From positions 1 to 44,800 of the forward strand of contig CAIZHQ010000010.1 of NCBI GenBank assembly GCA_903932865.1: 44,800 bases of DNA. Reading direction: 5' to 3'. Positions 1 to 7,421 of the stretch are shown here, one piece after another. How positions within the stretch are numbered: the stretch's first letter is position 1; each line of letters begins with the position of its first letter. The position numbers and the translations under genes are program-made. This DNA is from an uncultured Burkholderiales bacterium. Lineage in GTDB: Bacteria; Pseudomonadota; Gammaproteobacteria; Burkholderiales; Burkholderiaceae_C. Below the pieces are notes generated by a model, which saw nothing but the letters and a program-made list of their open reading frames with translations, had not been told where the DNA came from and did no database searches.

Positions 1-339
1 AAGGCTGTGCGTTGGAAGATTGAATTGGCCTCTGGTGAGCCTTTTGGCATTGCCTGCCTATGGGATCGATGGATAGATCCGGTATCCGGCGAATTGGTCG
101 TCAGTTTCTCCATGCTTACTGTCAACGCTGACGAACACTCAGTCATGAGCCAGTTTCACAAGCCTGGCGATGAAAAGCGGACGCCCGTCATCATCGCCCC
201 TGATCTTCATGACCAGTGGCTTTCAGCCGATACAGATCAAGCAACTGAGCTAATGTCTTTGACTCATATGCCGGAATTGAGGGCTATATCGTTCCCATTG
301 ATTAACCAAAGAAGCAGCCGTAATGATCTGATTCGATGA
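1..339 (+). CDS. SRAP (YedK/HMCES) family protein, C-terminal part
   Basis: This frame is open at the window edge and encodes the last 112 residues of an SRAP-domain protein, the family that crosslinks to abasic sites in single-stranded DNA and shields them. The segment KAVRWKIELASGEPFGIACL followed by WDRW is the characteristic core strand region. FHKPGDEKRTPVII contains the histidine that corresponds to the catalytic His of YedK. The catalytic Cys2 and the Asn and Glu residues would lie upstream, outside the window, so integrity cannot be judged. Its 3' end overlaps the convergent DUF3024 gene by 38 bases. A truncated gene of the same family lies on the other strand at 888-1082. The family call is firm; whether this copy is complete is unknown. 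Confidence 0.85.
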   Translation, partial: KAVRWKIELASGEPFGIACLWDRWIDPVSGELVVSFSMLTVNADEHSVMSQFHKPGDEKRTPVIIAPDLHDQWLSADTDQATELMSLTHMPELRAISFPLINQRSSRNDLIR

Positions 340-649
340 CCATCAACGCGTCATCGAGTTCGGTAGCCTCGAACATGGGGTCATAAGACTTCCACTTACC
401 GCTTGCACGCATCCAATAAATTTGCCATTGCTCGGTCGCTTTGACGAAGCGGAATTTGGCCATAGGCTGCCGCGTGACTTCGCCTGGTGCACCTTGCCAA
501 GCGGGCCGCACTTCAATGATGATCACAGCTTGACCATCTATTTCGTAGTCGTAATCGACAGATTTTTTGAGGTGAGGGGGAACACGGTTGAGGCACCACT
601 GGCCAACTACCTGATCGATTTCACCGATATCTTCTATGTTGAAGGCCAT
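302..649 (-). CDS. DUF3024 domain protein
   Basis: This 115-aa protein has the DUF3024 signature: a mid-protein stretch IIIEVRPAWQG, then PMAKFRFVKATEQWQIYW, a KWKSYDP motif and a C-terminal ESDHYGCFFG. The pattern of alternating aromatic and charged residues suggests a small beta-rich fold. No biochemical function is established for the family. It lies 30 bases downstream of a 71-aa gene on the same strand, so the two are probably co-transcribed. It converges on the SRAP fragment at the left edge with a short 3' overlap. Small size, pairing and setting recall toxin-antitoxin loci, but that is only inference. Confidence 0.8.
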   Translation of the reverse strand: MAFNIEDIGEIDQVVGQWCLNRVPPHLKKSVDYDYEIDGQAVIIIEVRPAWQGAPGEVTRQPMAKFRFVKATEQWQIYWMRASGKWKSYDPMFEATELDDALMVIESDHYGCFFG

Positions 650-679
650 TTTATTTTTGACTTCCTTGAATCAAGAGCA

Positions 680-895
680 TCAAGCGTCCTCTGGGGGCAC
701 AGTTGATTTAAGTTCCCGCATCTTGATCAATTCGGCGGCAGTGATTCGTACAGGCTTTCCATCTACAGCAACGATGATGGCTGTGTTGGTCCTTATGGCG
801 AGATCTTCGGCAGATTTTGCTGCGCGATGGATGGCTGCATAAGATCCGGCCAAATCCGGATCTTTTGAGTTACGAATATCCTTTGGGTCAAACAT
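680..895 (-). CDS. small protein of unknown function, antitoxin-like
   Basis: This frame gives 71 residues from the ATG at 895; a TTG one codon earlier is less likely. I do not recognise a named family. The N-terminal half is helical and charged (AAIHRAAKSAEDLAIRTN), followed by a beta-like IIVAVDGKPVRITAAELIK segment. That layout is seen in many small DNA-binding or antitoxin-like proteins. Its start overlaps the end of the truncated SRAP frame by eight bases, and the DUF3024 gene follows after 30 bases. The start codon has no good Shine-Dalgarno, so translation may be coupled to the upstream frame. Coding status is likely but not certain. Confidence 0.55.
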   Translation of the reverse strand: MFDPKDIRNSKDPDLAGSYAAIHRAAKSAEDLAIRTNTAIIVAVDGKPVRITAAELIKMRELKSTVPPEDA

Positions 896-1082
896 CAAAT
901 ATCTCGAATATCAATCCAAACCGAGCCAAACCGCAGGCTACGCGTCCAGACTGATGACTTTTCACAACCAAAGGCGCTGCGTAACCAGGATAGGCTTCAT
1001 CTGGATAGCCAGAAGGCAGATCAACACCCAGGTTTTCCTTAACCCATTGCGCTCGTTTGGTTGGCGTGAAATTGGTGCACAC
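888..1082 (-). pseudogene. SRAP family gene, N-terminal fragment
   Basis: The frame starts with GTG and reads MCTNFTPTKRAQWV, then PDEAYPGYAAP and ACGLARFGLI. This is the N-terminus of an SRAP protein with the catalytic Cys2 in place. After about 57 residues, homology stops just before the expected PAWAKD block. Seven unrelated residues and a stop follow. The rest of the domain, including the Asn, Glu and His active-site residues, is missing, and no continuation is visible in other frames up to 680. It is therefore a broken gene. The initiator is GTG, whereas family members normally start with ATG. The C-terminal SRAP part on the opposite strand at 1-339 is either a paralogue or the other half of a rearranged gene. 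Confidence 0.75.
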
Positions 1083-1123
1083 GTACTGAATTCAAAAATG
1101 TGGATGCCAACTGGTCTGACCCA

Positions 1124-1333
1124 TCACTTCCACCGAAGGTCAAGTTTTCTGTTGTGCGCGGCACAGTCACGCAGATAAAGATTGATCAGGCTTTTGTACG
1201 GGATTCCGACCTGTTCAGATATTCCTTTGAAGTACCCGATCAAGTCTTCGTCCAGCCAAATAGTGATCTGCTTCACCAGCTGCGACGCATAAGGATTTTT
1301 GCGCGCATTGGTGAAGTCGTATTCTTTTTTCAT
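1124..1333 (-). CDS. BrnA/CopG-like antitoxin
   Basis: From the ATG at 1333 the product has 69 residues: MKKEYDFTNARKNPY, then a ribbon-helix-helix type strand KQITIWLDEDLIGYF and the helix block GIPYKSLINLYLRDCA. This is the pattern of BrnA/CopG-type antitoxins, which bind their own operator through the RHH fold. A longer frame from GTG at 1357 adds eight residues and overlaps the XRE stop, but family members begin at MKKEYDF. It is the last gene of a four-gene overlapping operon. The usual partner, a BrnT-like toxin, is not next to it, so it may be an orphan, or it may work with the DUF4258 protein at the head of the operon. Confidence 0.7.
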   Translation of the reverse strand: MKKEYDFTNARKNPYASQLVKQITIWLDEDLIGYFKGISEQVGIPYKSLINLYLRDCAAHNRKLDLRWK

Positions 1334-1353
1334 AGTATGTGGAGGACACCAAG

Positions 1354-1587
1354 TCACTCAACAGACAGCTCAACTTTGCACCCAACACGTGATGCCAAAG
1401 TGATGAGCATATCGAGGCTGAACTTTTCAGTCTTACCGCTCAAAAGATCACTCACCCTGCTTTGAGCCACCCCAAAGCGTTGAGCAACTTGAGCTTGAGT
1501 CCAACCTTCTGATTGGACAATAAGGCGAACGTGGTTTACCAGCTCCGCTCGCATCTCCATAACCTTGGCGTGCGCTAAATCACCCAC
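1354..1587 (-). CDS. XRE-family HTH protein, HigA2-like antitoxin
   Basis: This 77-aa protein is essentially one helix-turn-helix domain: GWTQAQVAQRFGVAQSRVSD, then LLSGKTEKFSLDML and ITLASRVGCKVELSVE at the end. This arrangement fits the small XRE proteins that act as antitoxins of RelE/Gp49-type toxins. No RelE-like gene is adjacent. It overlaps the DUF2283 gene by eight bases upstream and runs directly into the BrnA-like gene downstream, so all are translated from one message. Likely role: DNA-binding autorepressor of this operon. Family is clear; the partner is unknown. Confidence 0.8.
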   Translation of the reverse strand: MGDLAHAKVMEMRAELVNHVRLIVQSEGWTQAQVAQRFGVAQSRVSDLLSGKTEKFSLDMLITLASRVGCKVELSVE

Positions 1588-1780
1588 CTACCAACTCCAT
1601 AGCTAACTCGCGGGGGTTGTCTGTGCGTTCGCTCACGTCTAGCATTTCAATGCCCAGCACTTTTCCGTCGACGTCGTAGTCAAACACAACACCAGGTCGA
1701 ATTTCTTCACTCTCGGCCACAGTGCCTGCACGCAAGCGGATATACATGGCATCGGCTTGCTGGTCGTATTCAATTTTCAT
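1580..1780 (-). CDS. DUF2283 protein
   Basis: The 66-aa product has the DUF2283 pattern: MKIEYDQQADAMYIRL, then VFDYDVDGKVLGIEML and DVSERT near the end. These small beta-rich proteins are very often encoded directly after a DUF4258 gene, as here, and the pair is widely regarded as a putative toxin-antitoxin or regulatory couple. Biochemistry is not established. The start overlaps the stop of the DUF4258 gene by four bases (ATGA), and its own end overlaps the XRE gene by eight bases. Both overlaps point to translational coupling. Confidence 0.85.
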   Translation of the reverse strand: MKIEYDQQADAMYIRLRAGTVAESEEIRPGVVFDYDVDGKVLGIEMLDVSERTDNPRELAMELVGG

Positions 1781-2031
1781 GGTGAAACCCCATACTTTTG
1801 AAACTTGCTAGTTGCCATCACAGTGATGACCAACACAACTACATCACCTTCGCTGATAACTCGAAGTAATTGCTTGGCACCGCTTCGTTCGATGAAACCT
1901 TGCGACTCAATACGTCCATGGTCGGCGGATATTTGCCGAACAGGATTTTTTATCGTCGCCTCAACCTCCTGCTGGCTGATACCACGCTCAATCATGCGGG
2001 CTTGAGCATGTTGTGTGTAGGTGATTGTCAT
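1777..2031 (-). CDS. DUF4258 protein, putative toxin
   Basis: This 84-aa protein starts MTITYTQHAQARMIERGISQ, the typical DUF4258 opening with the His-x3-Arg and Arg-Gly-Ile-Ser motifs. It then has NPVRQISADHGR and a hydrophobic strand VVVLVITVMAT. The family has a RelE-like flavour and is usually paired with DUF2283, making it the best toxin candidate in this operon; that role is inferred. It is the first gene of four. A strong promoter-like sequence ends only six bases before its ATG, so the message may be leaderless. The first ATG fits the family start. Confidence 0.8.
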   Translation of the reverse strand: MTITYTQHAQARMIERGISQQEVEATIKNPVRQISADHGRIESQGFIERSGAKQLLRVISEGDVVVLVITVMATSKFQKYGVSP

Positions 2032-2065
2032 GCAAAAATTATATAACTACTTTAATAATTTGCAA
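2032..2065 (-). promoter_or_regulatory. promoter of the four-gene TA-type operon, probably leaderless
   Basis: On the minus strand a TTGCAA box (2060-2065) is followed after 16 bases by a perfect TATAAT (2038-2043). Only six bases, TTTTGC, separate the -10 box from the ATG at 2031. A start of transcription at the usual distance would fall at or next to the A of the ATG. The spacer and flanks form an imperfect AT-rich palindrome (arms near AATTAT and ATAATT), a plausible operator for one of the operon's antitoxins. The boxes are seen; activity and autoregulation are inferred. Confidence 0.6.
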
Positions 2066-2225
2066 GAGAAAATTTAATATTTACTTGGCAGCATGATGAC
2101 CCAGTGCTCTCCGTCCCAGCAGGCGTAGAGCGTTTGCTCGGCCAGTGGAAAATCACTCCTGGCTCATCCCATGAGCCCACCCATCCACTACCATCACAGT
2201 ATTGATAATTTTGTGAGTTTTGGCC

Positions 2226-3527
2226 ATGCATTTGCCGAACAGGCTTGTTTCTCCCTTTTTGGCCATATTGCTTCTGTGCTCGATTTCGATCACTTCATTC
2301 GCAGCGCCACCCAATTCTCGCCAACTCTACGAGCGCATTCGCCCGTCTGTCGTGGAGGTGGTCACGAAAAACCGGACCAACTTGGGCGTTTCTTCCGTGG
2401 CCAGTGGCTTTGTGACCCACCGAAAAGATTGGGTCATCACCAACTACCACGCCATCTCAGATTCAATTTTTGAGCCGGACGATCACACCCTGCAAATTGT
2501 GTCGATGGACCAAGGCGAGCTCAAGGCCGAAATCGTGGCTGTCGACATTCAGAACGATCTGGCCATTTTGAAAGTTGAACAAGCCCTGCGGGTCCCCTTG
2601 TTGGAATTGCGTGAGACTTTGCCCGACCGTGGTGAATCGGGCTACTCCATGGGCAAGCCAGGCGGTTATCAACACAGCATCGTGACGGGTACGTTTAACG
2701 GCGTCACAGACAAAACCTCAACGCCATTGATCATTTTCAGCGGCGCTATCAATGGCGGCATGAGCGGTGGGCCAACCCTGGATGCGGAAGGTCGGGTGCT
2801 TGGAGTGAACGTGGCCACCAGTACTCAATACCAGTTGGTGGGACTGGCAGTCCCTGCTGAGGCTGTGGGTCAAATGATCCGCAGCAAGACTTCTCAAAAG
2901 CCCCCCAGTTTGGATGAACTGCGCAAGGACATCGCACGCCAAGTCAGCGCATTCAATCAACAGATCGTGATGCGTTTTGACCTTCCAACACACAGCGTTA
3001 GGCGACTTGGGCCGTTTCAGGTGAGAGGGGATATTTCTAGAGATCAACCTTGCTCTGCCGCTCGCAAAGACACTCCGAATGACCACTACAAACGTGTTGA
3101 CCAACGGTGCGACTCTTCTACGAGCTTGTACATCTCGGACCAACAGAACGCGGGCCACATCGTCATGGGCAGTTTCTGGTTCAGCAGCGAGAAAATGAGC
3201 GCGCATGGCCTTGCACGATTGGTCGAGGATCAATTAACGCGCCTGCGTAACGTCAAAGACAACGATGGGCCTACTGCCGCTTGGAATTGCACTGAGCAAC
3301 GCTTGAGGGGGCGTTTTGATTTGCCAATCCAACTGCATGCATGCAGACGTGCTGTCGAAAAACTCCCGGGCTTGTTTGACTATCGATTTCGATACACACC
3401 CTTAGTGTCAGGCCAAGATGCATTGCTGGTCGCCATCGGTATGTCTGGCTTTGATGATCAAAGCGCCCGCGCCATCTTGCTGAAAAGTATGGACAGTCTG
3501 AGCTTTACCCCGAAGGCTAAACCATGA
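2226..3527 (+). CDS. secreted trypsin-like (Deg/HtrA-type) serine protease
   Basis: The product has 433 residues from the ATG at 2226; a TTG two codons earlier is less likely. Residues 1-27 are a signal peptide ending in SFAA. The protease domain shows the full catalytic triad: His75 in WVITNYHAIS, Asp111 in QNDLAILK and Ser180 in GGMSGGP. No PDZ domain follows. Instead there is a region of about 200 residues with four cysteines that I do not recognise. It probably acts in the periplasm or at the cell surface. The stop codon overlaps the start of the next gene (ATGA), so the two are coupled. The substrate is unknown. Confidence 0.82.
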   Translation: MHLPNRLVSPFLAILLLCSISITSFAAPPNSRQLYERIRPSVVEVVTKNRTNLGVSSVASGFVTHRKDWVITNYHAISDSIFEPDDHTLQIVSMDQGELKAEIVAVDIQNDLAILKVEQALRVPLLELRETLPDRGESGYSMGKPGGYQHSIVTGTFNGVTDKTSTPLIIFSGAINGGMSGGPTLDAEGRVLGVNVATSTQYQLVGLAVPAEAVGQMIRSKTSQKPPSLDELRKDIARQVSAFNQQIVMRFDLPTHSVRRLGPFQVRGDISRDQPCSAARKDTPNDHYKRVDQRCDSSTSLYISDQQNAGHIVMGSFWFSSEKMSAHGLARLVEDQLTRLRNVKDNDGPTAAWNCTEQRLRGRFDLPIQLHACRRAVEKLPGLFDYRFRYTPLVSGQDALLVAIGMSGFDDQSARAILLKSMDSLSFTPKAKP

Positions 3528-4126
3528 TGTCAAGACCTCTCATAGCCGCACCCGCTTTCATCCTGGCTTGGCTAGCAGCTCAACTGTGGGTCTATTTGCC
3601 AATCTACAGCAGCGCCGCCGATACAGCATTCATCACAAAGTTGATGGTTGAGGAGGTCGCCATTTTGTCTTGCTGGATCAGTGCATGGTCCTGGGTAACT
3701 TGGCAAGAACAAGGTCGAACAAGGCTTGCTGAACACACCATCATTGCAGCTGGTGCGTCCTTCATAGACGCAGCGGTTCTCAACTACGCCTTGCCGTGGA
3801 TGTTCTTTAACTTGGGCTGGCCATGGCCCACTGACATACACAACATCCCAAATGCAGTACTAATAACGCTGACCGCATTGATTCACATTCACTTGGCAAG
3901 CCGCATTGGGTTGAATCTTCGCTTGTTTGCAATGTGGGTTGCTGGCAGTGTTTTAGCCATATCACTTGTGACGGCACACACGTGGGCAAAAAAGAATGAT
4001 CAGGCTGCGGCCGATAAGTTGCCGTATTCCCCCAACATTTACGCCCCTGCTTTTGTCGTCACACCTGAGCACAAATTACGCGAAGGTTTGGAGCACATGT
4101 GGTCAAAATCTTGGAGTGATCAGTGA
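3524..4126 (+). CDS. membrane protein of unknown function
   Basis: This 200-aa protein has about five hydrophobic segments, near residues 6-28, 43-59, 73-98, 108-127 and 133-152, and ends in a soluble tail of about 45 residues. I do not recognise the family. Its ATG overlaps the stop of the secreted protease by four bases, so the two are translated together and probably function together, for example as a protease and its membrane anchor or partner. It converges with the DUF2130 gene; the 64 bases between them show no convincing terminator. Confidence 0.65.
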   Translation: MMSRPLIAAPAFILAWLAAQLWVYLPIYSSAADTAFITKLMVEEVAILSCWISAWSWVTWQEQGRTRLAEHTIIAAGASFIDAAVLNYALPWMFFNLGWPWPTDIHNIPNAVLITLTALIHIHLASRIGLNLRLFAMWVAGSVLAISLVTAHTWAKKNDQAAADKLPYSPNIYAPAFVVTPEHKLREGLEHMWSKSWSDQ

Positions 4127-4190
4127 CAATTAGGTCTGACCAGAGGACTTCTAGACCACCCTGCCTCTTTAAATAAAGCCTTTGATCGTC

Positions 4191-5585
4191 TCACTCCCCA
4201 GCTTTTAAGTCGGCAAACTTTTGCGCCATGGTGGGGTTGCCACGCGTTAATTTTTTAATTGTCACATCCTGAGCCTTGTCGTTGGCCAGTCGCAAATTCC
4301 GGTCGGTACCGATCAAGGCATCCTTGGTCTTTTGCAAATGGTCTATCGACTTGTCGATTTCATCGATGGCAGTCTGAAACCGCTTGGAAGCCAGTTCGTA
4401 GTTTTTACCGAACGCTGCTTTGAATGAATCCAGTTCGTTCTCGAAATTGGTGATGTCTATGTTCTGGCTCTTGACCAGGGCCAATTCAGACTTGTATTGC
4501 AAGGAGTTCATGGCCGCATTGCGCAGCAATGAAATTATGGGCAAGAAAAACTGGGGGCGTACCACATACATTTTTGGATACCGGTGGAACACATCCACGA
4601 TCCCGGCGTTGTAGAGCTCGCTCTCTGGCTCAAGCAGGGTAACAAGAACGGCGTACTCGCAACCCTTTTCGTTGCGGTCCTTATCAAGTTCTTTGAGGAA
4701 GTCTTCATTCTTGGTCTTGGTAGCCGTCGTGTCGCTCTCGTTTTTCATCTCAAACATAATCGAGACAATTTCAGTGCCGGCGCTGTCAGATTCCCGAAAA
4801 ATGTAGTCGCCCTTGCTACCTGAGCGCGCGTCGTTGTCTTTCTCGAAATGCGCTCGTGGGAACGCCATTGCGCGCACACGGTTGAATTCCGTTTCGCAAT
4901 GCAACTCCAAGGTCTCGCCAATCATCTTGGTAGACAAACGGGCTTTTAAATCACGGAGGCGCTCGATCGTGTCCTCGCGGTCCTTGATCTGGGTCTCGTA
5001 TTTGTCCTTGAGGGCTTTTTTGGCAAGCTCCATCTCCAATTCGGCACGCTCAAGTCCCCCTTTGAACTGATCACGCTCTTTTTCAATAGCGCTGACAGCT
5101 TCAGTAATGGCAAGCTTCTTTGCGGTCTCAATAGCATCGAGTTGCGCCTTCAGAGCCTGGATCTCTGCGTCCTTGGTTCCCGCCGCTTTTTGCAGTTCAT
5201 TGAGCGACTTGGCCTTAGCCAGTTGAACGGCCGCTTCTTGGTCGTGCTTGGCTTGCTCCAGTTGATTGGCTAAGGAGTCGCGCTCTTTTTGAACTTGGCT
5301 CAAAGCCTCGTTGACAGCGAGCTGCTTAGTCATTTCGCCGGCATCCAGTTTGGCTTTCAGCTCTTGAATTTCAGCATCCTTGGTAGCCGCTCTTTTTTGC
5401 AGCTCACTGGCCGCTTTGGCCATGGCCAAATCGATGGCCGATTGCTTTTCTTTCTCGGCCAATGCGAGTCGATCGTGCAGTGCCTGGTCAAACTCACTGT
5501 CCCGGACCTGTTTGAGGATGTCCGCATACCCAGACTCGTCAATCTTGAATGCTTTGCCGCAGTGTGGGCAGTTAATTTCTTGCAT
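4191..5585 (-). CDS. DUF2130 coiled-coil protein
   Basis: This 464-aa protein begins [18 protein letters not shown], a CxxC pair that could bind zinc. It continues with a long charged coiled coil (roughly 30-215) containing repeated blocks such as [20 protein letters not shown] and [20 protein letters not shown]. The C-terminal part (about 215-440) carries the DUF2130 domain, with [19 protein letters not shown] and [19 protein letters not shown]. The length agrees with the family. DUF2130 has nuclease-fold character (a DYIF...FEMKNE arrangement is reminiscent of PD-(D/E)XK enzymes), but no activity is established here. It lies directly downstream of the MORC-like remnant on the same strand, which suggests a defence-type neighbourhood. 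Confidence 0.85.
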   Translation of the reverse strand: MQEINCPHCGKAFKIDESGYADILKQVRDSEFDQALHDRLALAEKEKQSAIDLAMAKAASELQKRAATKDAEIQELKAKLDAGEMTKQLAVNEALSQVQKERDSLANQLEQAKHDQEAAVQLAKAKSLNELQKAAGTKDAEIQALKAQLDAIETAKKLAITEAVSAIEKERDQFKGGLERAELEMELAKKALKDKYETQIKDREDTIERLRDLKARLSTKMIGETLELHCETEFNRVRAMAFPRAHFEKDNDARSGSKGDYIFRESDSAGTEIVSIMFEMKNESDTTATKTKNEDFLKELDKDRNEKGCEYAVLVTLLEPESELYNAGIVDVFHRYPKMYVVRPQFFLPIISLLRNAAMNSLQYKSELALVKSQNIDITNFENELDSFKAAFGKNYELASKRFQTAIDEIDKSIDHLQKTKDALIGTDRNLRLANDKAQDVTIKKLTRGNPTMAQKFADLKAGE

Positions 5586-6333
5586 GTTGTGATTCCAAGA
5601 TTAGGCAGAGAGGCTAGAGTAGCTCTGAGATCCCTGGGTAAACTAAGATGCTTCTTTGCAACGTTGACCTGAAACAGTTCATCCAGTTGTGATGGTATAT
5701 AGACAGCTATACGGATAAGCTTGGTATGCTCATCGCTTGTCCTTAGGCCACTCCATCCGCCCGATTGAATGATCCGATTTGAACGATAGATGTACAAGCC
5801 CTGCTGCTTGTTCCATTTACCAGGGCCTGAGGCATTCACGTGAGCTTTGGTGGATGAATATAGTGACTGGGGTGGCAGGATGTATGGCTGAATTTTGACT
5901 CTGTATATGCCTTCATTAAAGTCCAAAGGGATGTAAATCGGATCAAGTACCAGCGTATGCTTTTCACCTCGGGAATAAGGATCCCACGGAACCAATTTTT
6001 CGTTATTGATGTAAATGGCAATTCTTTTGCCTTGAATTTCCCCGGATAGGAAGCGATGAAAAACCATCCCCAAATGGATCTTCAGGCTTTCGGTCATTGA
6101 TTCAGCTTGTTTCCTTGCGTACTCACCTGATGGATATTTGTATCCGAGTAATCTTCCAAGTCGCTCCCAAGTTACAACGGTTCCCCTTCGAATTTCAAAT
6201 TTATGCTGACAACAGTGGCTTCCGCCTCGACCGAGTTGTCCACAATGTCTGCAACAGCATCTACAAACTCATAACCGATGTCTCTCAAGGACCGGATCAG
6301 CCGTTTGGCACTAGGAATCAATTCAACTGGCAT
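5586..6333 (-). pseudogene. MORC/GHKL-type ATPase, internally deleted remnant
   Basis: From an ATG at 6333, 53 codons read MPVELIPSAKRLIRSLRDIG, then VADIVDNSVEAEATVVSI. This is the N-terminus of a bacterial MORC/HATPase protein with its Bergerat N-box (DIVDNS). A TAA stops the frame at 6172. Homology resumes in another frame, already overlapping this stop, as GTVVTWERLGRLLGYKYPSG. It runs on through MTESLKIHLGMVFHRFL, QQGLYIYRSNRIIQSGGW and LFQVNVAKKHLSLP to about 5609. The DxGxG and GxGxG ATP-lid motifs that should lie between are absent, so an internal deletion with frameshift has inactivated the gene. Intact relatives occur in defence clusters with Z1-domain and AIPR proteins. Confidence 0.75.
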
Positions 6334-6339
6334 TGGATT

Positions 6340-6441
6340 TCAGTCACGCACTGAGCGCAAAAAGGGATGTTTATCGGCAATCAACTTCGATGATACCTGG
6401 AGTACCTGAGACTTGGCGACCGTAGACGATGTGACTGATCC
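6340..6441 (-). pseudogene. possible C-terminal remnant of the gene upstream of the MORC-like ATPase
   Basis: A 33-codon stretch without its own start reads ...SKLIADKHPFLRSVRD and stops six bases before the ATG of the MORC-like remnant. Spacing and strand are those expected for the tail of the preceding gene in an operon. No continuation is found upstream, where stops appear in this frame. The family cannot be recognised from so little sequence. It could also be chance. Confidence 0.3.
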
Positions 6442-6561
6442 TCAGGGCGGGCTTGGCCACTGTTTCTCTAACTAGCAACTGTACACAAACACAGCTGACA
6501 AGCTAACTTATTGAGCCACCACCACGTTTAAGCTCACATTGCATTCAACGGGTAACTACTT

Positions 6562-7305
6562 TCAATACTTCGGAAAAACACCCTCGCAAGCATTTGTAAC
6601 CAAGCCCTGCCCTTTCCGGACCATCTCGCTGACTGTTTGCCCCATAGTGATGTGCTTTGCGGTTTGCTCATTGGGCGTGTCGCCAAATCTTGTCATTGCC
6701 TTTGGGTTTAAGCGCATCTGCTCACCAATTCGCCACAACTTGGTCCTTGGGGCGTTGTGCTTTATGGTGTCATGTGCCTCAAGTACATCCAGATGCAGCT
6801 TGATAGCTTCGGGTGTGATTCGGCTTTTGTAAATTGACCATGCCTTGGGTGCCGAAGAAAGCATGCCGCTTTGCCCTTCGAGCAGTCTCATCTGCTGAAC
6901 CAGAAAACTGACCTCATCGCCGACCAGTTCCGTAGGTGTTTCGTCATCGGCGTCTATAGTGATTCGGCAACTGGCCTTTTTTCGCTGAGCCACAAGCAAC
7001 CGAACTTTGAATGTGGCTATGCTGCACCCAAAGTTTTCGCACCCTCGCTCATGCCACCAATCTCGCAAAGTTAAGTGCTCAAGGGAACCAAAGAGCTTGA
7101 AGGTATTGGCAGCCCCCTGCGAACCGAAGAGTCCAGTTCGACAATTATGAATGTACTGCTTGGAAAGTTTCAGACATCGAAACCAGACCTCCAAGTAACC
7201 GCCATAAATGAATTGCTCACTGCCCTTGGCGGAAACAGCGCCCGCATCCATCGCCGGCATGAATGGCTTTCCGCCATTAGCAGATATCTGAGTTTCCAAC
7301 TTCAT
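6562..7305 (-). CDS. unknown protein with WWxERG motif, integrative-element type
   Basis: From the ATG at 7305, preceded by GAGGGG, the product has 247 residues. The frame extends further upstream, but that part mirrors the opposite-strand gene. Visible blocks are YGGYLEVWFRCLKLSKQYI (about 39-57), FGSLEHLTLRDWWHERGCENFG (around 75-100, Trp-Trp-His-Glu-Arg-Gly) and a basic C-terminus with MRLNPKAMTRFGD. I cannot name the domain, but a similar layout (YW-rich segment, then WWxERG) occurs in unknown proteins that sit beside integrases in proteobacterial islands. It is divergent from the three-gene integrase module, with 116 bases between. A nucleic-acid-related role would be inference. Confidence 0.6.
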   Translation of the reverse strand: MKLETQISANGGKPFMPAMDAGAVSAKGSEQFIYGGYLEVWFRCLKLSKQYIHNCRTGLFGSQGAANTFKLFGSLEHLTLRDWWHERGCENFGCSIATFKVRLLVAQRKKASCRITIDADDETPTELVGDEVSFLVQQMRLLEGQSGMLSSAPKAWSIYKSRITPEAIKLHLDVLEAHDTIKHNAPRTKLWRIGEQMRLNPKAMTRFGDTPNEQTAKHITMGQTVSEMVRKGQGLVTNACEGVFPKY

Positions 7306-7421
7306 TTTTTCGAACCCCTCGAAAAAAGGAACTAACTCCCTGGCCCAAAACCTAACCTCAGCTTGTCGCACCAATCCTGGTCGACGGAACCCATGGTTAT
7401 GAAATTTAACAGGAGTTTGAA

